The position numbers were made by a program, and so were the translations under genes. The notes under the pieces are model-generated. The model searched no databases. It had not been told where the DNA came from and saw only the letters and a program-made list of their open reading frames with translations. Below are positions 1 to 10,202 of a stretch of 64,000 nucleotides of DNA, in pieces. Every line of letters begins with the position of its first letter. Positions within the stretch are counted from its first letter, which is position 1. The stretch comes from Capronia americana (lineage: Eukaryota > Ascomycota > Eurotiomycetes > Chaetothyriales > Herpotrichiellaceae). The stretch is from positions 744,001 to 808,000 of the forward strand of contig JADWQD010000002.1 of the NCBI GenBank assembly GCA_016110215.1. The letters run 5' to 3'.

Positions 1-825
1 GACGAGGACACGCTCACCGGACGGGAGCACCTCGATTCGTTTCTTGTTATCCGTCTGCTGCTCGGCCAGGAGGGGTGAGATGTTTGATTTGAAGCCACCA
101 GTGCCCACTCCCAGGATAATGAGCCCGATGGTGAAAGCGGCAAGGGCTGAGCTGCCATTCTTAATAACACTCGGTGCTGCCGATGCTGTCAAGATGACGT
201 GGCCGACTAGAGCACAGATAATGGCAGCATGGATAGTCTTGTAACGACCCCAATGAGCATCGGCCACTGCAAGATATTGTTAGACTAGAACGGTGCCCTC
301 CCTGGTGAAGGATGCTTCGAGAGAGAACGACATACTGTATGCGCCCAGCAAAGGCATCACATATGCCCAAAATTGATTAAATGTCACCAGGCCGGTGGAT
401 GCTCGCTGGCCCATGCCGAGGGCACCGGACTGGCCCGAATGGCCAGCACCCGTGGTGGAGCCCTCAGGGAGAGGCTGTTGGATGAAATTGACAACTGAAC
501 ATGGTTAGTTTAGCAGCGCATATGGGCTTGGGATGGGGATTCGCCACGTACAGACTACCGTAGTTCCATAGTAGGAGAACCGCTCGCACAACTCGACGAA
601 GGCGACGGTGAAGGCTGTCCAGGGAATCTTGCCCGACACCCGCCGCAGCGTATTGAGATCGGCCTCAGTAACTTCGTCATCGAGAGTTGAGCTAGTGTCT
701 TGGAACGAGGTGACGTCGATTGAGCCGCGGCCCAGGCGCTTCTCCGTCACAGTGCCCGCTAGGGGGGCATGGCTGACCTGCGCCTGCGCGATGATGGGAG
801 CTTCGTTGGATGCGATTGCGCTCAT
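1..825 (-). CDS. PTR2-type proton-coupled peptide transporter, N-terminal part (runs off the window)
   Basis: Three exons on the minus strand encode the first 233 residues: 825-552, 494-336 and 266-1, with introns of 57 and 69 bp that keep frame. The gene continues beyond base 1. After a hydrophilic cytosolic tail of about 70 residues comes the POT/PTR2 signature start (IPWTAFTVAFVELCERFSYYG, in part), then a glycine-rich loop with SGALGMGQ and the ADAHWGRYKTI motif, and two further membrane segments ending near GVGTGGFKSNISPLLAEQ. These features are characteristic of fungal di/tripeptide importers of the plasma membrane. The family normally has about 12 membrane segments and roughly 600 residues, so somewhat over a third is visible. 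Start chosen at the ATG of MSAIAS, the first in frame. GATA motifs lie upstream. Substrate cannot be told from this part. Confidence 0.9.
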
Positions 826-1787
826 CTTGGCGGTGGAACTGGAAAGATGGATGGCAGGAGTCGACGTTGCGATTCACCTGAGGCCATCTCGAAGACATAG
901 ATATATCTCAACGGCATCGTGAAGTTCGCCATCAGAATACGGAAGGCGTACATCTTTTGGAAAATCGTTTGGAACATCAACCGGAGTGACGCACCAATGC
1001 GGAAGGTGTCTGCATTCGTTATCAATTTATTGAGGGGCGGCAGGACAGCGATGTATCCCAAGGACTTGGCGACATGGGGGGGAAGTCTTGGTACTGCAGG
1101 CATTGGGCGACGTGATATCGGTGGCGGCCGACTGTGTGGCACGATAGCCGGATTTCTATCACCGGATCAGCTGTACCGGCCCTGGTTATCCGCGGCAGAA
1201 GCGTTGATGCTTGTCACTCCAAGCGCGTTCTAGAATGCTTTTGGCTCTTCTGTCGCGTGCCACAGCAATGTTTGATCAGTATCACCCAAGCACGGCCTGC
1301 CTCGGCAGCTCGCAGCGTTGGCCTCTGATCGATAAGAATCGATGCTACTGTGCAGGCTTGGCTACGTCTCGGGGAGGGCGAGTCTGATTGACGGACAGAT
1401 AATCATTACGACGAGTATCATGACATTGTGTGATTGTGCCATTCGAAGGCGAGGACGATAAGGTGCGTTCACTGGATCCTTCGCGGCGATCCTCCGCCAC
1501 CGAAGCAACTGCCAAGCCTGTTCGCTTCACGACGAGCAATCTGCGCCACACCGACGTTGTGCTCCTCCGTCCACGGCTGGGCATAAAACATCAAGCGCAG
1601 TTGAGTAACTTTCCACTTTTGTGTCTCGTTACGTCCGTCCTCCTGCATCATGCTGCGTCCACAGTACGCGCTACCTAGATGAGACTAGGACTTCTGCTTC
1701 ATCTCACATGAAGACGTCTTTCGGCTAACCGCGTCCAGCCGGCTCCTACCATACGAAATGGCATCGTACCGACTAAAGTCGCCACTC
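826..1787. other. Intergenic region, upstream of the peptide transporter
   Basis: This is the 5' region of the PTR2 gene (minus strand) and the 3' side of the EthD gene. The open frames here are short and resemble no family I know. It holds several GATAA motifs, listed separately. Confidence 0.6.
1330..1461. promoter_or_regulatory. Cluster of three HGATAA motifs (candidate nitrogen-regulator sites)
   Basis: CGATAA at 1330-1335, AGATAA at 1397-1402 and CGATAA at 1456-1461 lie about 505-640 bp upstream of the peptide-transporter ATG. A further TTATC is near 1185. Peptide uptake genes in ascomycetes are commonly controlled by AreA/NIT2-type GATA factors, which bind HGATAR, often at paired sites. 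The match is short and common by chance, so this is only a candidate. Confidence 0.3.
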
Positions 1788-2273
1788 CTAGTCTTCACCA
1801 TCTCGCATGTCGACGATCTTCCCATCCTTGACGTACACCTCCTCCCATCCTACCGTCCAGCGAGCCGAGTCCCAGTCGAATAACGCCTTCGCATCGGCAT
1901 CAATGTGTGAGATATAGTACGGATCCTGACGGAACTTGTAAAATGATTGGATGTCCGCCATGATGAAGTCTGCTGCACCGTCAAACCCCAGGTTCCCGAC
2001 CTTGTCCAGACCCGGACATTGAGCTTCGGCTTCTGGTTTAAGAGCTGAGGGTGTATGGTACTGCGCTCTTCATTAGTGATCGTTGCTGTCTGTCGAATCT
2101 TACGCGCTCTGGGTCCCCACCTGTCGATATTTTGCAATGCCGTACTTCACCAGCAAGTCCTCTGCTAGTTGTTTGTGCGTTGACGACCAATGCTTATGGA
2201 ACTCTTCCTCGGTGAGCTCCTTTATTCGGTTGACAAAGATCGTTATGCGATAATATCGATGCTTGTTAGCCAT
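1788..2273 (-). CDS. EthD-domain protein (dimeric alpha-beta barrel)
   Basis: Two exons, 2273-2121 and 2060-1788, encode 141 residues, the usual size of a stand-alone EthD protein. The N-terminus reads RYYRITIFVNRIKELTEEEF, followed by HKHWSSTHKQLAEDLLVKYG, the typical 'W-x3-H' opening of the EthD/NIPSNAP-like ferredoxin fold. The C-terminal half has DFIMADIQSFYKFRQDPYY. EthD proteins act as accessory or cyclase/dehydratase-like enzymes on aromatic or polyketide-like molecules; many have no assigned reaction. To keep frame the intron must use a weak GTGGGG donor (2120) rather than the better-looking GTAAGA 22 bp further on. An upstream in-frame ATG (2291) would add six residues. The gene is divergent from the SDR at 2764 and shares its 490-bp promoter region. 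Confidence 0.85.
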
Positions 2274-2763
2274 GTCGAGGGGATGAATCACAACACTTCG
2301 CCGGTCGACCGGAGACGTTACGAAAGCTAGGAATTGGTTGAAGAATTCGACTTTCCGAGGGCTGGTGGGAGACCAGTCTGCAGGATTGAAATCACGTTTT
2401 TGTATGTTTGGTGTCCCATCGCGCTCAGGCAGGCTCTGAATTAATCGTCAGTGCATAACCAAACGGTCCATGCCTTGACAATAGCCCTCGCTTCCTAGAC
2501 GTCCTAGCGTTGTTCGGTGGATTTGCAGGTTCTCGGTGGGATTTCGCTCTCCGGGGTGACTAGGTCTTTCCCCGCGGCCTGGGGATATTGTGGAGAGAAT
2601 CCCGGAGCCGGGAATCTGGGGCTAAGGTGGATATGGGCAGCGCTATGTATGCTGATGGTCTTCCTTGCAACGAAGTCATCAAGGCGGGTACACTTCGTCC
2701 TGGCTTCGGGTCTCTTCCTCGTCCGTCACATTTCAGTTTCCTACAACCGAACCTCCAGCAGCC
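2274..2763. promoter_or_regulatory. Shared divergent promoter region of the EthD and SDR genes
   Basis: The EthD gene (minus) and the SDR gene (plus) start back to back with 490 bp between their ATGs. I see no clear TATA box or strong palindrome. The divergent layout suggests, but does not prove, co-regulation. Confidence 0.4.
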
Positions 2764-3923
2764 ATGGCAAGGTCGAGCGAAAAGGTCGCCATAGTTACGG
2801 GAGGCGTGGTAAGTATTGAGCAAACAAACGCTTTCATAATACCCCCGACGATCCTGCCAGCTTCAAACTGACAAAACACCATGCAGTCCGGCATTGGCGC
2901 AGAGTTGACACGAAAACTACTCAGCGAAGGTTGGAAAGTGGCCGCCTTTGATATTCCGGCTCAGAGAGCGCTTGCCCAAAAGCTCGCTGATGAGCTGGGA
3001 GAGAACTTCACGTTTCTCCAATGCGATATTAGTCGCTATGACGAGCAGGCGCACGCATTTGCGGCCGTTTTCCAGAAGTGGGGACGTCTTGATGCGCTCT
3101 GTGCCAACGCAGGCATCATCGACAGAAGCTCGATCTATATCCTTAAGTGGCGTCACAAAACCGAGTACAATCAGATCAGAGCCCTTTGCTTGCCATTACT
3201 GATATCGACCCAGGTTGCCTCCAGAACCAGACTTATCATGCACGGATGTTTGCCTCAAAGCCACGATCTTCGGCGTGCAACTGGCTGTCCACTTTATGCG
3301 ACAGAATGCCACACCTGGCGGCACTATTGTTGCAACCTCCAGTATGGTAGCAGTGCATCCAGTCGCGTCATTCCCTGAATACTCTGCAGCGAAAGCTGGA
3401 GTAAGTCCACACCAGTATATGGGTTCCATTGAAGCTCTCACTCACTTCCTATAGGTCAATGGTTTCGTGCGAGCTTGTGCACCGTATCTGAAGTTTGTGA
3501 GTATGGCACAGCAACTGATGCTGGGTAGTACTAATGTCTAGAAAGAAAGAGAATATTACCGTGAATACCGTCTGTCCGGGGGTGGTGCCAACCCAGTTCA
3601 TAAGCCAGCATATGCGGGACACCTTCGGTGAAGATTCGTAAGTCTTCGAAGTCTCTTGGATATCCCCATGATATGGTCTTTAACAGCGTCCCAGGTTAAC
3701 ACCAGCCTCGACAATCGTGGGTGCATACTGGAGGTGCTTGAATGACCGATCTCTCAACGGCGAGTTTGTCGAATGCTCTCGGGATAAGCAGTTCGTCTTG
3801 AAGCGGCCCGAATATGCAGATGGCGAGGTTTCGAAGCGGACAACTACTGTCTACGACCCATACTTCGAAACTATACATGGTGAGCCTTCTGGGCTCCCTG
3901 ATATCGTGAGGAAAAGAGCTTAG
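2764..3923 (+). CDS. Short-chain dehydrogenase/reductase, 15-hydroxyprostaglandin-dehydrogenase-like
   Basis: Six exons: 2764-2808, 2887-3164, 3214-3400, 3455-3496, 3546-3637 and 3695-3923, giving 290 residues, a normal classical-SDR length. The Rossmann motif is split by intron 1 (VAIVTGGV then SGIGAELT). It is followed by the acidic residue of an NAD-preferring site (AAFDIP), then CANAG, a serine in ATSSMVAV, and the catalytic pair in EYSAAKAG (Tyr-x3-Lys). The C-terminal HGEPSGLPD is found in fungal HPGD-like SDRs. The expected reaction is NAD(P)-dependent oxidation of a secondary alcohol or reduction of a ketone; the substrate is unknown. The intron before exon 5 ends in a less usual AAAG acceptor, required by frame. 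It is divergent from the EthD gene and followed on the same strand by an MFS transporter. Confidence 0.88.
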
Positions 3924-4790
3924 TCCGCTCCAACGACGCGCCATAGACTAGGAAATGCTGAATGGCCTTGTCGACTCATATTTCCACGTGCTTGGAGCTC
4001 GCATGAGTCAGGCTTATTGTTTCCCTGTATGGCAGGTTTACCCGCAAGTAGAAATATAAGCCCACGTTCATTTAGCTTCCTCCTTCACTCTCGTGTCAGC
4101 CTAATACTGTGATCAAACTGTCGATGGTGCCAATACCGAGCATATGACAGCTCTGTTACTCGCTTCGTCGTGGGATTGTTTATCCTGGGGTGGGCAGAAT
4201 GCTCAAGAAGGCCGCGCCCACATGCTGAGTTCGACTCTCCGCAATCGAGCGCCATCCCCACGCTACCCCCGGATACTTGCGTTCGCAGCTCGTATTTTCG
4301 CCAGTCTAAGTCTTGCCGCTTGCTTCAGCCTGACCTCGGCTCTCCTTCATAGATCTCGGTGTCCTCTGTCGGCGCGGCTTTGGTGTGCTGGCCGTGCCCT
4401 GTTACTTTGATGGACCTACTTCGGTGCGAAGCTTGCTACACCTCTGCAGCGACAACTTCCAACGGTGGCGGGGACAGACGAAGCTTGAGACATTCCTAAC
4501 ATCCACCCGGCTTCCTACTTTGCCGGCACCTAGGTTAACAAACAATAGCCCGAGGAGCGGTGTCTTGAAATGTCACTGCCCTACACTCCGGAGCACCAGG
4601 CACGGGGCACGAGCGGATGGCACGGGGTAATTTCCAACACGAGCTTCTTTCACTGTCCTTTGGACATGGAGCCAAAGGCAAAGATGGCCTTTACTGGGTC
4701 CATTTGAAGAGCGAAATGCCCAGATCAAAGGTCCTGCTCTACACGAATCCTTGACTGATTTCGCATGAACATCCTACTCGGCTTGAGAAT
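3924..4790. other. Intergenic region between SDR and MFS genes
   Basis: No convincing gene; the open frames present (for example 4144-4410) have random-looking composition. A TGAGTCA (4004-4010) is present, a motif expected several times by chance in 64 kb. The region presumably holds the SDR terminator and the MFS promoter. Confidence 0.5.
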
Positions 4791-6517
4791 ATGACCTCAT
4801 CGCAAGATCACTCGCAAGAGGAAGCCCGTGTTGAATACCACGGTACCATGGACGAAAAATCAGCCGTGATAGCTCACGAAGAGCACCACATCACGATCGA
4901 CGAAGCAGCTGAAGGAGGCGAAGGTATACTTCTTACCATCAACACCAAGGATGGCGCCGATACGACATTGAAACTAGCGCGAGACGGCCATGTATGTATC
5001 AGCATTGACCACTGCTTGCACTGTGACTAAAGTAAGGCAGACTGTTCTTGTTCCGCAACCAAGTGAGGATCCGGAAGATCCGCTCAACTGGTCATGGTGG
5101 AAGAAACACGCGGTGCTACTCACGACATCAATACTGGCGGGCAACGGCGACTTCAGTCTGTGCATCGGCTTCCCAGCGATTCTTCCCCAGGCGATTCATT
5201 GGAACAAATCGTACAATGAGATGAACTTCACCACGAATCTTGCTGTGATCATGGTGTAAGTCGACCGTTACTCCTTCCCGTCTTCGCCGAAATTCTGACT
5301 CTTTATCTAGTGGGATTGGAGGTATACTTGCCATCCCCCCCAGCTACTTCTGGGGCCGCGCACCTGTCGTGTTTTGGACTGTCCTCGCCAGCGTCCTCTT
5401 CACCCTCGGCATCTGCTTGACCGATGATTTCGAGACCTTCTATGCGTTGCGTGCGCTGCATGGTGCCACCCTTACAGTATGCCAGGTCACCACGCTGTGC
5501 TATATCAAGGACATCTTCTTCTTGCATGAACACGCCCGCAAGATTGGCATCTGGCTGTTTTTCTACTATGTCACACCGTACATCGGTCCGATGGTCGGCA
5601 ACTTCATGATCGCCGGACTAGGGGATCAGTGGCGCCCGCCATATTGGCTGGCCCTAGCATCCACCTGCTTCGACCTTATCCTGGTGATCGTCTTCCTGGA
5701 TGAAACGTGGTATCGAAGAGATCTTTCGCTCGAAGACCAGCCTCCCCGTGGCGCCAGATGGCAACGAGTGGTCGGTACGTGGCAAATCAGGCACCATAAA
5801 GGCTATTTCATGGAAGTCCTACCCGCGTTCGGCAGGCTTTGGGCGGTACTGATCAAACCGCTCATGCTGCCGATCCTACTCTACTTCTGTTTCTATTTCA
5901 TGTGGGCCACTGGCGTCAACATCACGGCTGCCGTCCTCCTTGGTACGCCAGAGGACGTGGGAGGCTATGGTTTCGGCCCGAAAGCTTCTGGGTTCATCTA
6001 CTTTGCACCTGCGATAGGGGTCTCGCTGGGCGAGACCCTTGGACACTGGCTGAACGACTGGATTGCTGCAAGGTACACCAGGCGGCACGAGGGTCTCTTC
6101 AAGCCAGAAGCTCGCTTGCCCGTCACATACCTTGGGACTATCATCATGGTGCCTGGCCTGGTCCTCATCGGTCAAAGCTTCGAGCATCACCTTCACTGGC
6201 TGGGGATCGCGTTCGGCTGGGGAATCTACATCTTCGGGGCCATGCTCTCCAGCGTTGCCATCACCGCGTACGCTCTGGAATGCTACCCACACGCTTCCGG
6301 AGAGGTTTCGGCATTTGTCAACTTCATGCGTGTCATGGGCGGCTTTGCTGTCGGGTATTTTCAACAGCCGTGGGGCTTGAAGGTGGGCTATGGTGCGAGT
6401 TTCGGCACGCAGGCTGCGGTGGTGGTGGCAGCGGGCGGCATTCTGACGTATATCTACTACTATGGAGAGAGGCTCAGAGTCAAGGGCGGTCCATTGAAAT
6501 ATCCGGGGTCGGCGTGA
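4791..6517 (+). CDS. MFS transporter, drug:H+ antiporter-like (DHA1 group)
   Basis: Three exons (4791-4991, 5041-5255, 5311-6517) encode 540 residues. A soluble acidic N-terminus of about 80 residues leads into SEDPEDPLNWSWWKKH, the hallmark junction before the first membrane helix in fungal DHA1 exporters. About twelve hydrophobic segments follow, with a central hydrophilic loop (around ETWYRRDLSLEDQPPRGARW). The C-half contains the PHASGEVSAFVNFMRVMGGF type segment of this group. Members export small molecules across the plasma membrane using the proton gradient. Next to an EthD protein, an SDR and an ABM protein, it could export the substrate or product of that group; this is inference from position. 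It is convergent with the ABM gene. Confidence 0.88.
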
Positions 6518-6935
6518 ACAGGAATGCGAGGACCGTGTATGCTGTATTAGCAGTGAAAGGTGGATTGGTGGCGGATGATTGTGTGCTCCTCGGGTTGTCG
6601 AGAGGGTGTCAGTAGAACGGGGTTGACTAAGAGATACATAGGCATAAGTGGTTCCTAGATGAATAATGACCTTGACCATTCATTCATGCTTCCTTGCTCT
6701 GGCATCCACGTTGCCTGGAGCCCTTGAACCATAATTGTGACGAGTTGAATAGTCGCTGGTGTCAATCACGACGTATGCTCCGCTTTCTCATGCCTCGAAT
6801 TCTTGACAGCCACTGAAATTGATGAGAGACGCGGACTGTGGCCCTACGATATCATTGCATTGCATGGCCCCAGATATAGATCTTGTTATATCTATGTATC
6901 AACTGAGCAATTGTAGTGACATTCTACCCAACCCC
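6518..6935. other. Convergent 3' intergenic region
   Basis: Lies between the stops of the MFS and ABM genes. No gene or repeat is visible, and it presumably carries both polyadenylation regions. Confidence 0.5.
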
Positions 6936-7341
6936 TCAGATCGCCTTCAACTGCTTCAACACCTTCGGCTTCGGGGGGCTAGCGAAGGTCCCCGAGACGA
7001 GCAAGTCCTGATATTCCGGACTGGCACAGTGCTTGTCGAACGCCTCCCTGCCGCTGTACCGCTCAAAGACGAAGAAATGATCGGGATCCTCGTTGTCGCG
7101 CGCGATCGAATACTCCAGCGTGCCGGGCTCCGATTCCACCAGTCGGATCAGGATACGGATCAGCCGTTCGAGTTCGTCGGCCTTGCCTTCCTTCGCGTAA
7201 CACTTTTGTATTCTCTGTCAGGCACCACAAGGGACGGAGGATGATCTAGTCGGAGGGAGAGAGATATATACTCACGTCTGCGTAGAGACAGAACTCGTCC
7301 TCCGGGACGGGCGGCAGGCTTATCTCCATGGGGGGAGCCAT
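6936..7341 (-). CDS. ABM-domain protein (antibiotic biosynthesis monooxygenase / YgiN-like)
   Basis: Two exons, 7341-7276 and 7214-6936, encode 114 residues. The pattern FCLYAD..CYAKEGKADELERLI, then ESEPGTLEYSIARD, then FFVFERYSGREAFDKHCASP and a closing YQDLLVSG is that of the ABM ferredoxin-like fold (about 100 residues, dimeric). Family members oxidise quinols and related aromatics without cofactor or act as small accessory enzymes; the reaction here is unknown. The start is the ATG of MAPPMEI; the 61-bp intron has a good GTGAGT donor. Its position beside the EthD, SDR and MFS genes supports a common role in handling an aromatic compound, but nothing in the sequence proves it. Confidence 0.85.
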
Positions 7342-10187
7342 CTCGAGGATGACGGACGCAGGTAGGATGAAAGTCAACGGTCTGTGGTTGACCTCGCGAT
7401 GGTGACGCGCGTGCTTCTCAAATATCGCTGAACGATGGACGTTTGAACGGGCGTGGGACTGTACTTGTGCCGTCCAGTGGGAGTAAGTAAGTACGTAGTG
7501 AAGGAAGTAAGTGCTTGATCGAAGCTGCAATCAGATTGGTGAACTTCTGTCCGCGGTTGTTCGAACAACACTGGCAGCATCAAGGATAAAGGGGCCTGAG
7601 ATATAGAGGTTTTAAATGCTGCGAAGGGTTCGCGCATTCCTCGCCCCCCGAGTGCGTCGACTCGTATTTCCCCGTGGGTTTGCCCCGGCTGTGTCACCCA
7701 CTTACGAGACACTTAGATCCGGGGTAATAACTCGTTGCTGTAGCTCCGGAGCATCTTTTCCATCGTCGGCGTGGCTTTTTCGGTCGGTGCATTCTCGTTA
7801 TCCGAGGCGAATGGCGAATGGCGATAGCCGAGCGATGGGGTGTGCCGTCATGTGCAGAGGCTGGGTTTCGCTGGAGGCGTCTATCACATGTAAACCATGC
7901 TCTAGAGCTTTCGGCTGGTCGGGCGAGGTGGTAGAGGGGAACCGTCCGTCACCTGAGCGGCTTCGGCTGAGAGATGCAAGGAGATGGTACGCGCTGGACG
8001 ACTGCCACTGGCAAGATTTGACGGCCTTCAGGAAGGAGAGTTCAAAGATTCTAATCACATCTGGACATGCTTATATTCGAGAGGATCCGGATCTGGGGGG
8101 GGGTCAGACTACTCGATATTATGTACATACCTAAGTATCTCGAAGGGTTAGGCCTCCGATAGCTGTCATCGTTCCGTCACACAGGGTCTCGTCATTATAT
8201 CTACACCCGTTGCCAGACAACATGGAGTGGTTCTACTCGCTTGTAGACAACTCATCTCGATGGATCAGATAACAGAACGTTCGTCAGTCATGGACAATTT
8301 GCTCGTGTCCTTGCACCTCTCAACCGGTCAGAAGTCCCACGGTTGCTGGACTCAGAAGTCGTAATTGAGGTGCATTCAGCTCCTCTGCTCCACGTCCCCT
8401 GCACCATCGACCGTATCAGTGCTCGTACCTTGCCCGATTTTCCCAACGACAGTCATATTCCCACAATTGAGAAATGCCAGAATCCAAATGTCTCGTGGCT
8501 ACTTCCACTCCACGAATCGGTCAACTCGGAGAGGCCAAAGTCAGTACGAGTGCTTCAATCTGCTCCTAATATGCTGTCTACAGAGCTCTCGGTGCTCAGA
8601 CGGCAGAGCAGACGTTGACCCAAAAAGTCGGGACACTCGGCGACTAGGAAGACAGACCATCCTCGACGACGTGACTGCTTGAGGCCTTGCCTCGTTGTCG
8701 GAGGCTACTATTACTATTTGCGGCACCTTTCTTTTTGATCATCTCTCTTGCGCAAATGATACCTCCGCCATCGATACTTTGTATCGTTTCTTTTGGCGTT
8801 AACTCTGTCCTTGTTGACGCAAGTCTCAGCTTGGCGTTATACGACCTTTTTCTCCTAACCACGGGTTGTCCCTGGAACGGAAGAGTATTTCGGCAACTTG
8901 ACGCTTAGCCCAGACAACATTCTGCAACCCGTCAACGCGACGCGGCTGTAGGTTGAACCGAGCCTCCGCAAAATGAGCAACACCAGAGTTTTCTGACTGC
9001 ACCGATGCACGGTGTTGTTGGTGTGGCTGCCCCAGAGTTGCCCATCAATAGGACTCTGTTCGTCGAATCGCTAGCTCACTCGTACAGAGTGACTATGGCG
9101 AAAGTGATGAACGACTGTCACCAGAACAATGACGCAACCGTGCTGGACGAACCTGGCGCGACGCTGATGATCGAGAAGCAGTCGTTGGTGCAGAACATCG
9201 TGTCAACAAGATCAGCCCAGGCGGTGCTGCTGGCGTGGGACTAGAGTGAAGGACTCAACAGCCGCGGGATTTTAGGACACTTACGTGCGAAGCGATGAGG
9301 TTGCAGGAGGTCGAGGACGAGAAAGGGGTCACGATTTTAGTAGACTTGCCCTTGATAGATATCCAGGAGATCGATGGCAGAGAAGAGAGGGTACATAGTA
9401 GAAAGATACTAGGGCAGTCGGACGTTCGGACTTAGACTCTCTCTGAGGTGAAAGACAGGTGGACATCGGATGAGGTTCGACATTAGATGGTGATGGCGAC
9501 TTCATGCGCCTTGGACTCGCCGACGTTTAACGAGATTTACACTCCTCCGTAGAAACTGCGGTAATTGTACGGCGCATATTTGAGACGTGCATGTCGCGGG
9601 TCATCTTTTGCTCGAGCACGTTCAATGGTCGCAGTTGGCTCCGAATTCTTTGCCTTTGCATATCGTCGCTGCTTCCATAGCTGCCTACCAAGCTGTCAGT
9701 CAAGTGCTAGTCAAAGTTGACCACGCGCAGCAACCAAACACATTCCGGCCTTGCGAGCAACACGACCGCAAACAACACCGTCACCGATTAATCTCTCCTC
9801 ATCCCACTTCTTCCACCTGTCCAACATCACCTCTTTTTCTGTCCGCCCTCCCGTTGCAGCAAGAATACCGTTCTTTCTGCTTGATTCAGTGACTGCGGAA
9901 ATTGTTGCTGTGTATCAAACCCGCGGTAAAACGCAGTCAAAGACCACTTTGGAGCCTCTCTCGCGCAAACCTTGGCGCCCTTCTTTGACCACCTTTGTCT
10001 AATCCATCCTTCACAAGGAAAGAGAAGGCAAACAGCAATTAGATGACACATTAAGGGTCCTGCTTGAGTGATATATCTGGTGAAAGGGCCCGGCCGGGCT
10101 GGGCAAGCCAGGAGAGCATTGGGGCCACTGCGAGGATCGTCTCGCGATCGCTACTTCCCTTCCCGACCTCATGCCTTTACAGGGTGG
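7342..10187. other. Long region without a convincing gene
   Basis: About 2.8 kb. The longest open frame (7616-8134 plus, 172 codons) is rich in Arg, Ser and Cys, starts directly inside what should be the ABM promoter, and matches no family I recognise. Shorter frames at 8343-8682 and 9005-9244 are equally unconvincing. No transposon ends, long repeats or tRNA boxes were seen. The right end must contain the promoter of the gene starting at 10188/10203. Confidence 0.5.
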
Positions 10188-10202
10188 ATGCGCTTGACGG
10201 CT

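Noticed and set aside
5876..6679. Long minus-strand frame opposite the MFS gene
   Set aside because: It is antisense to a well-supported coding exon and its translation looks random.
7616..8134. 172-codon open frame on the plus strand
   Set aside because: Random-like Arg/Ser/Cys-rich translation, no known motif, and it overlaps the expected ABM promoter.
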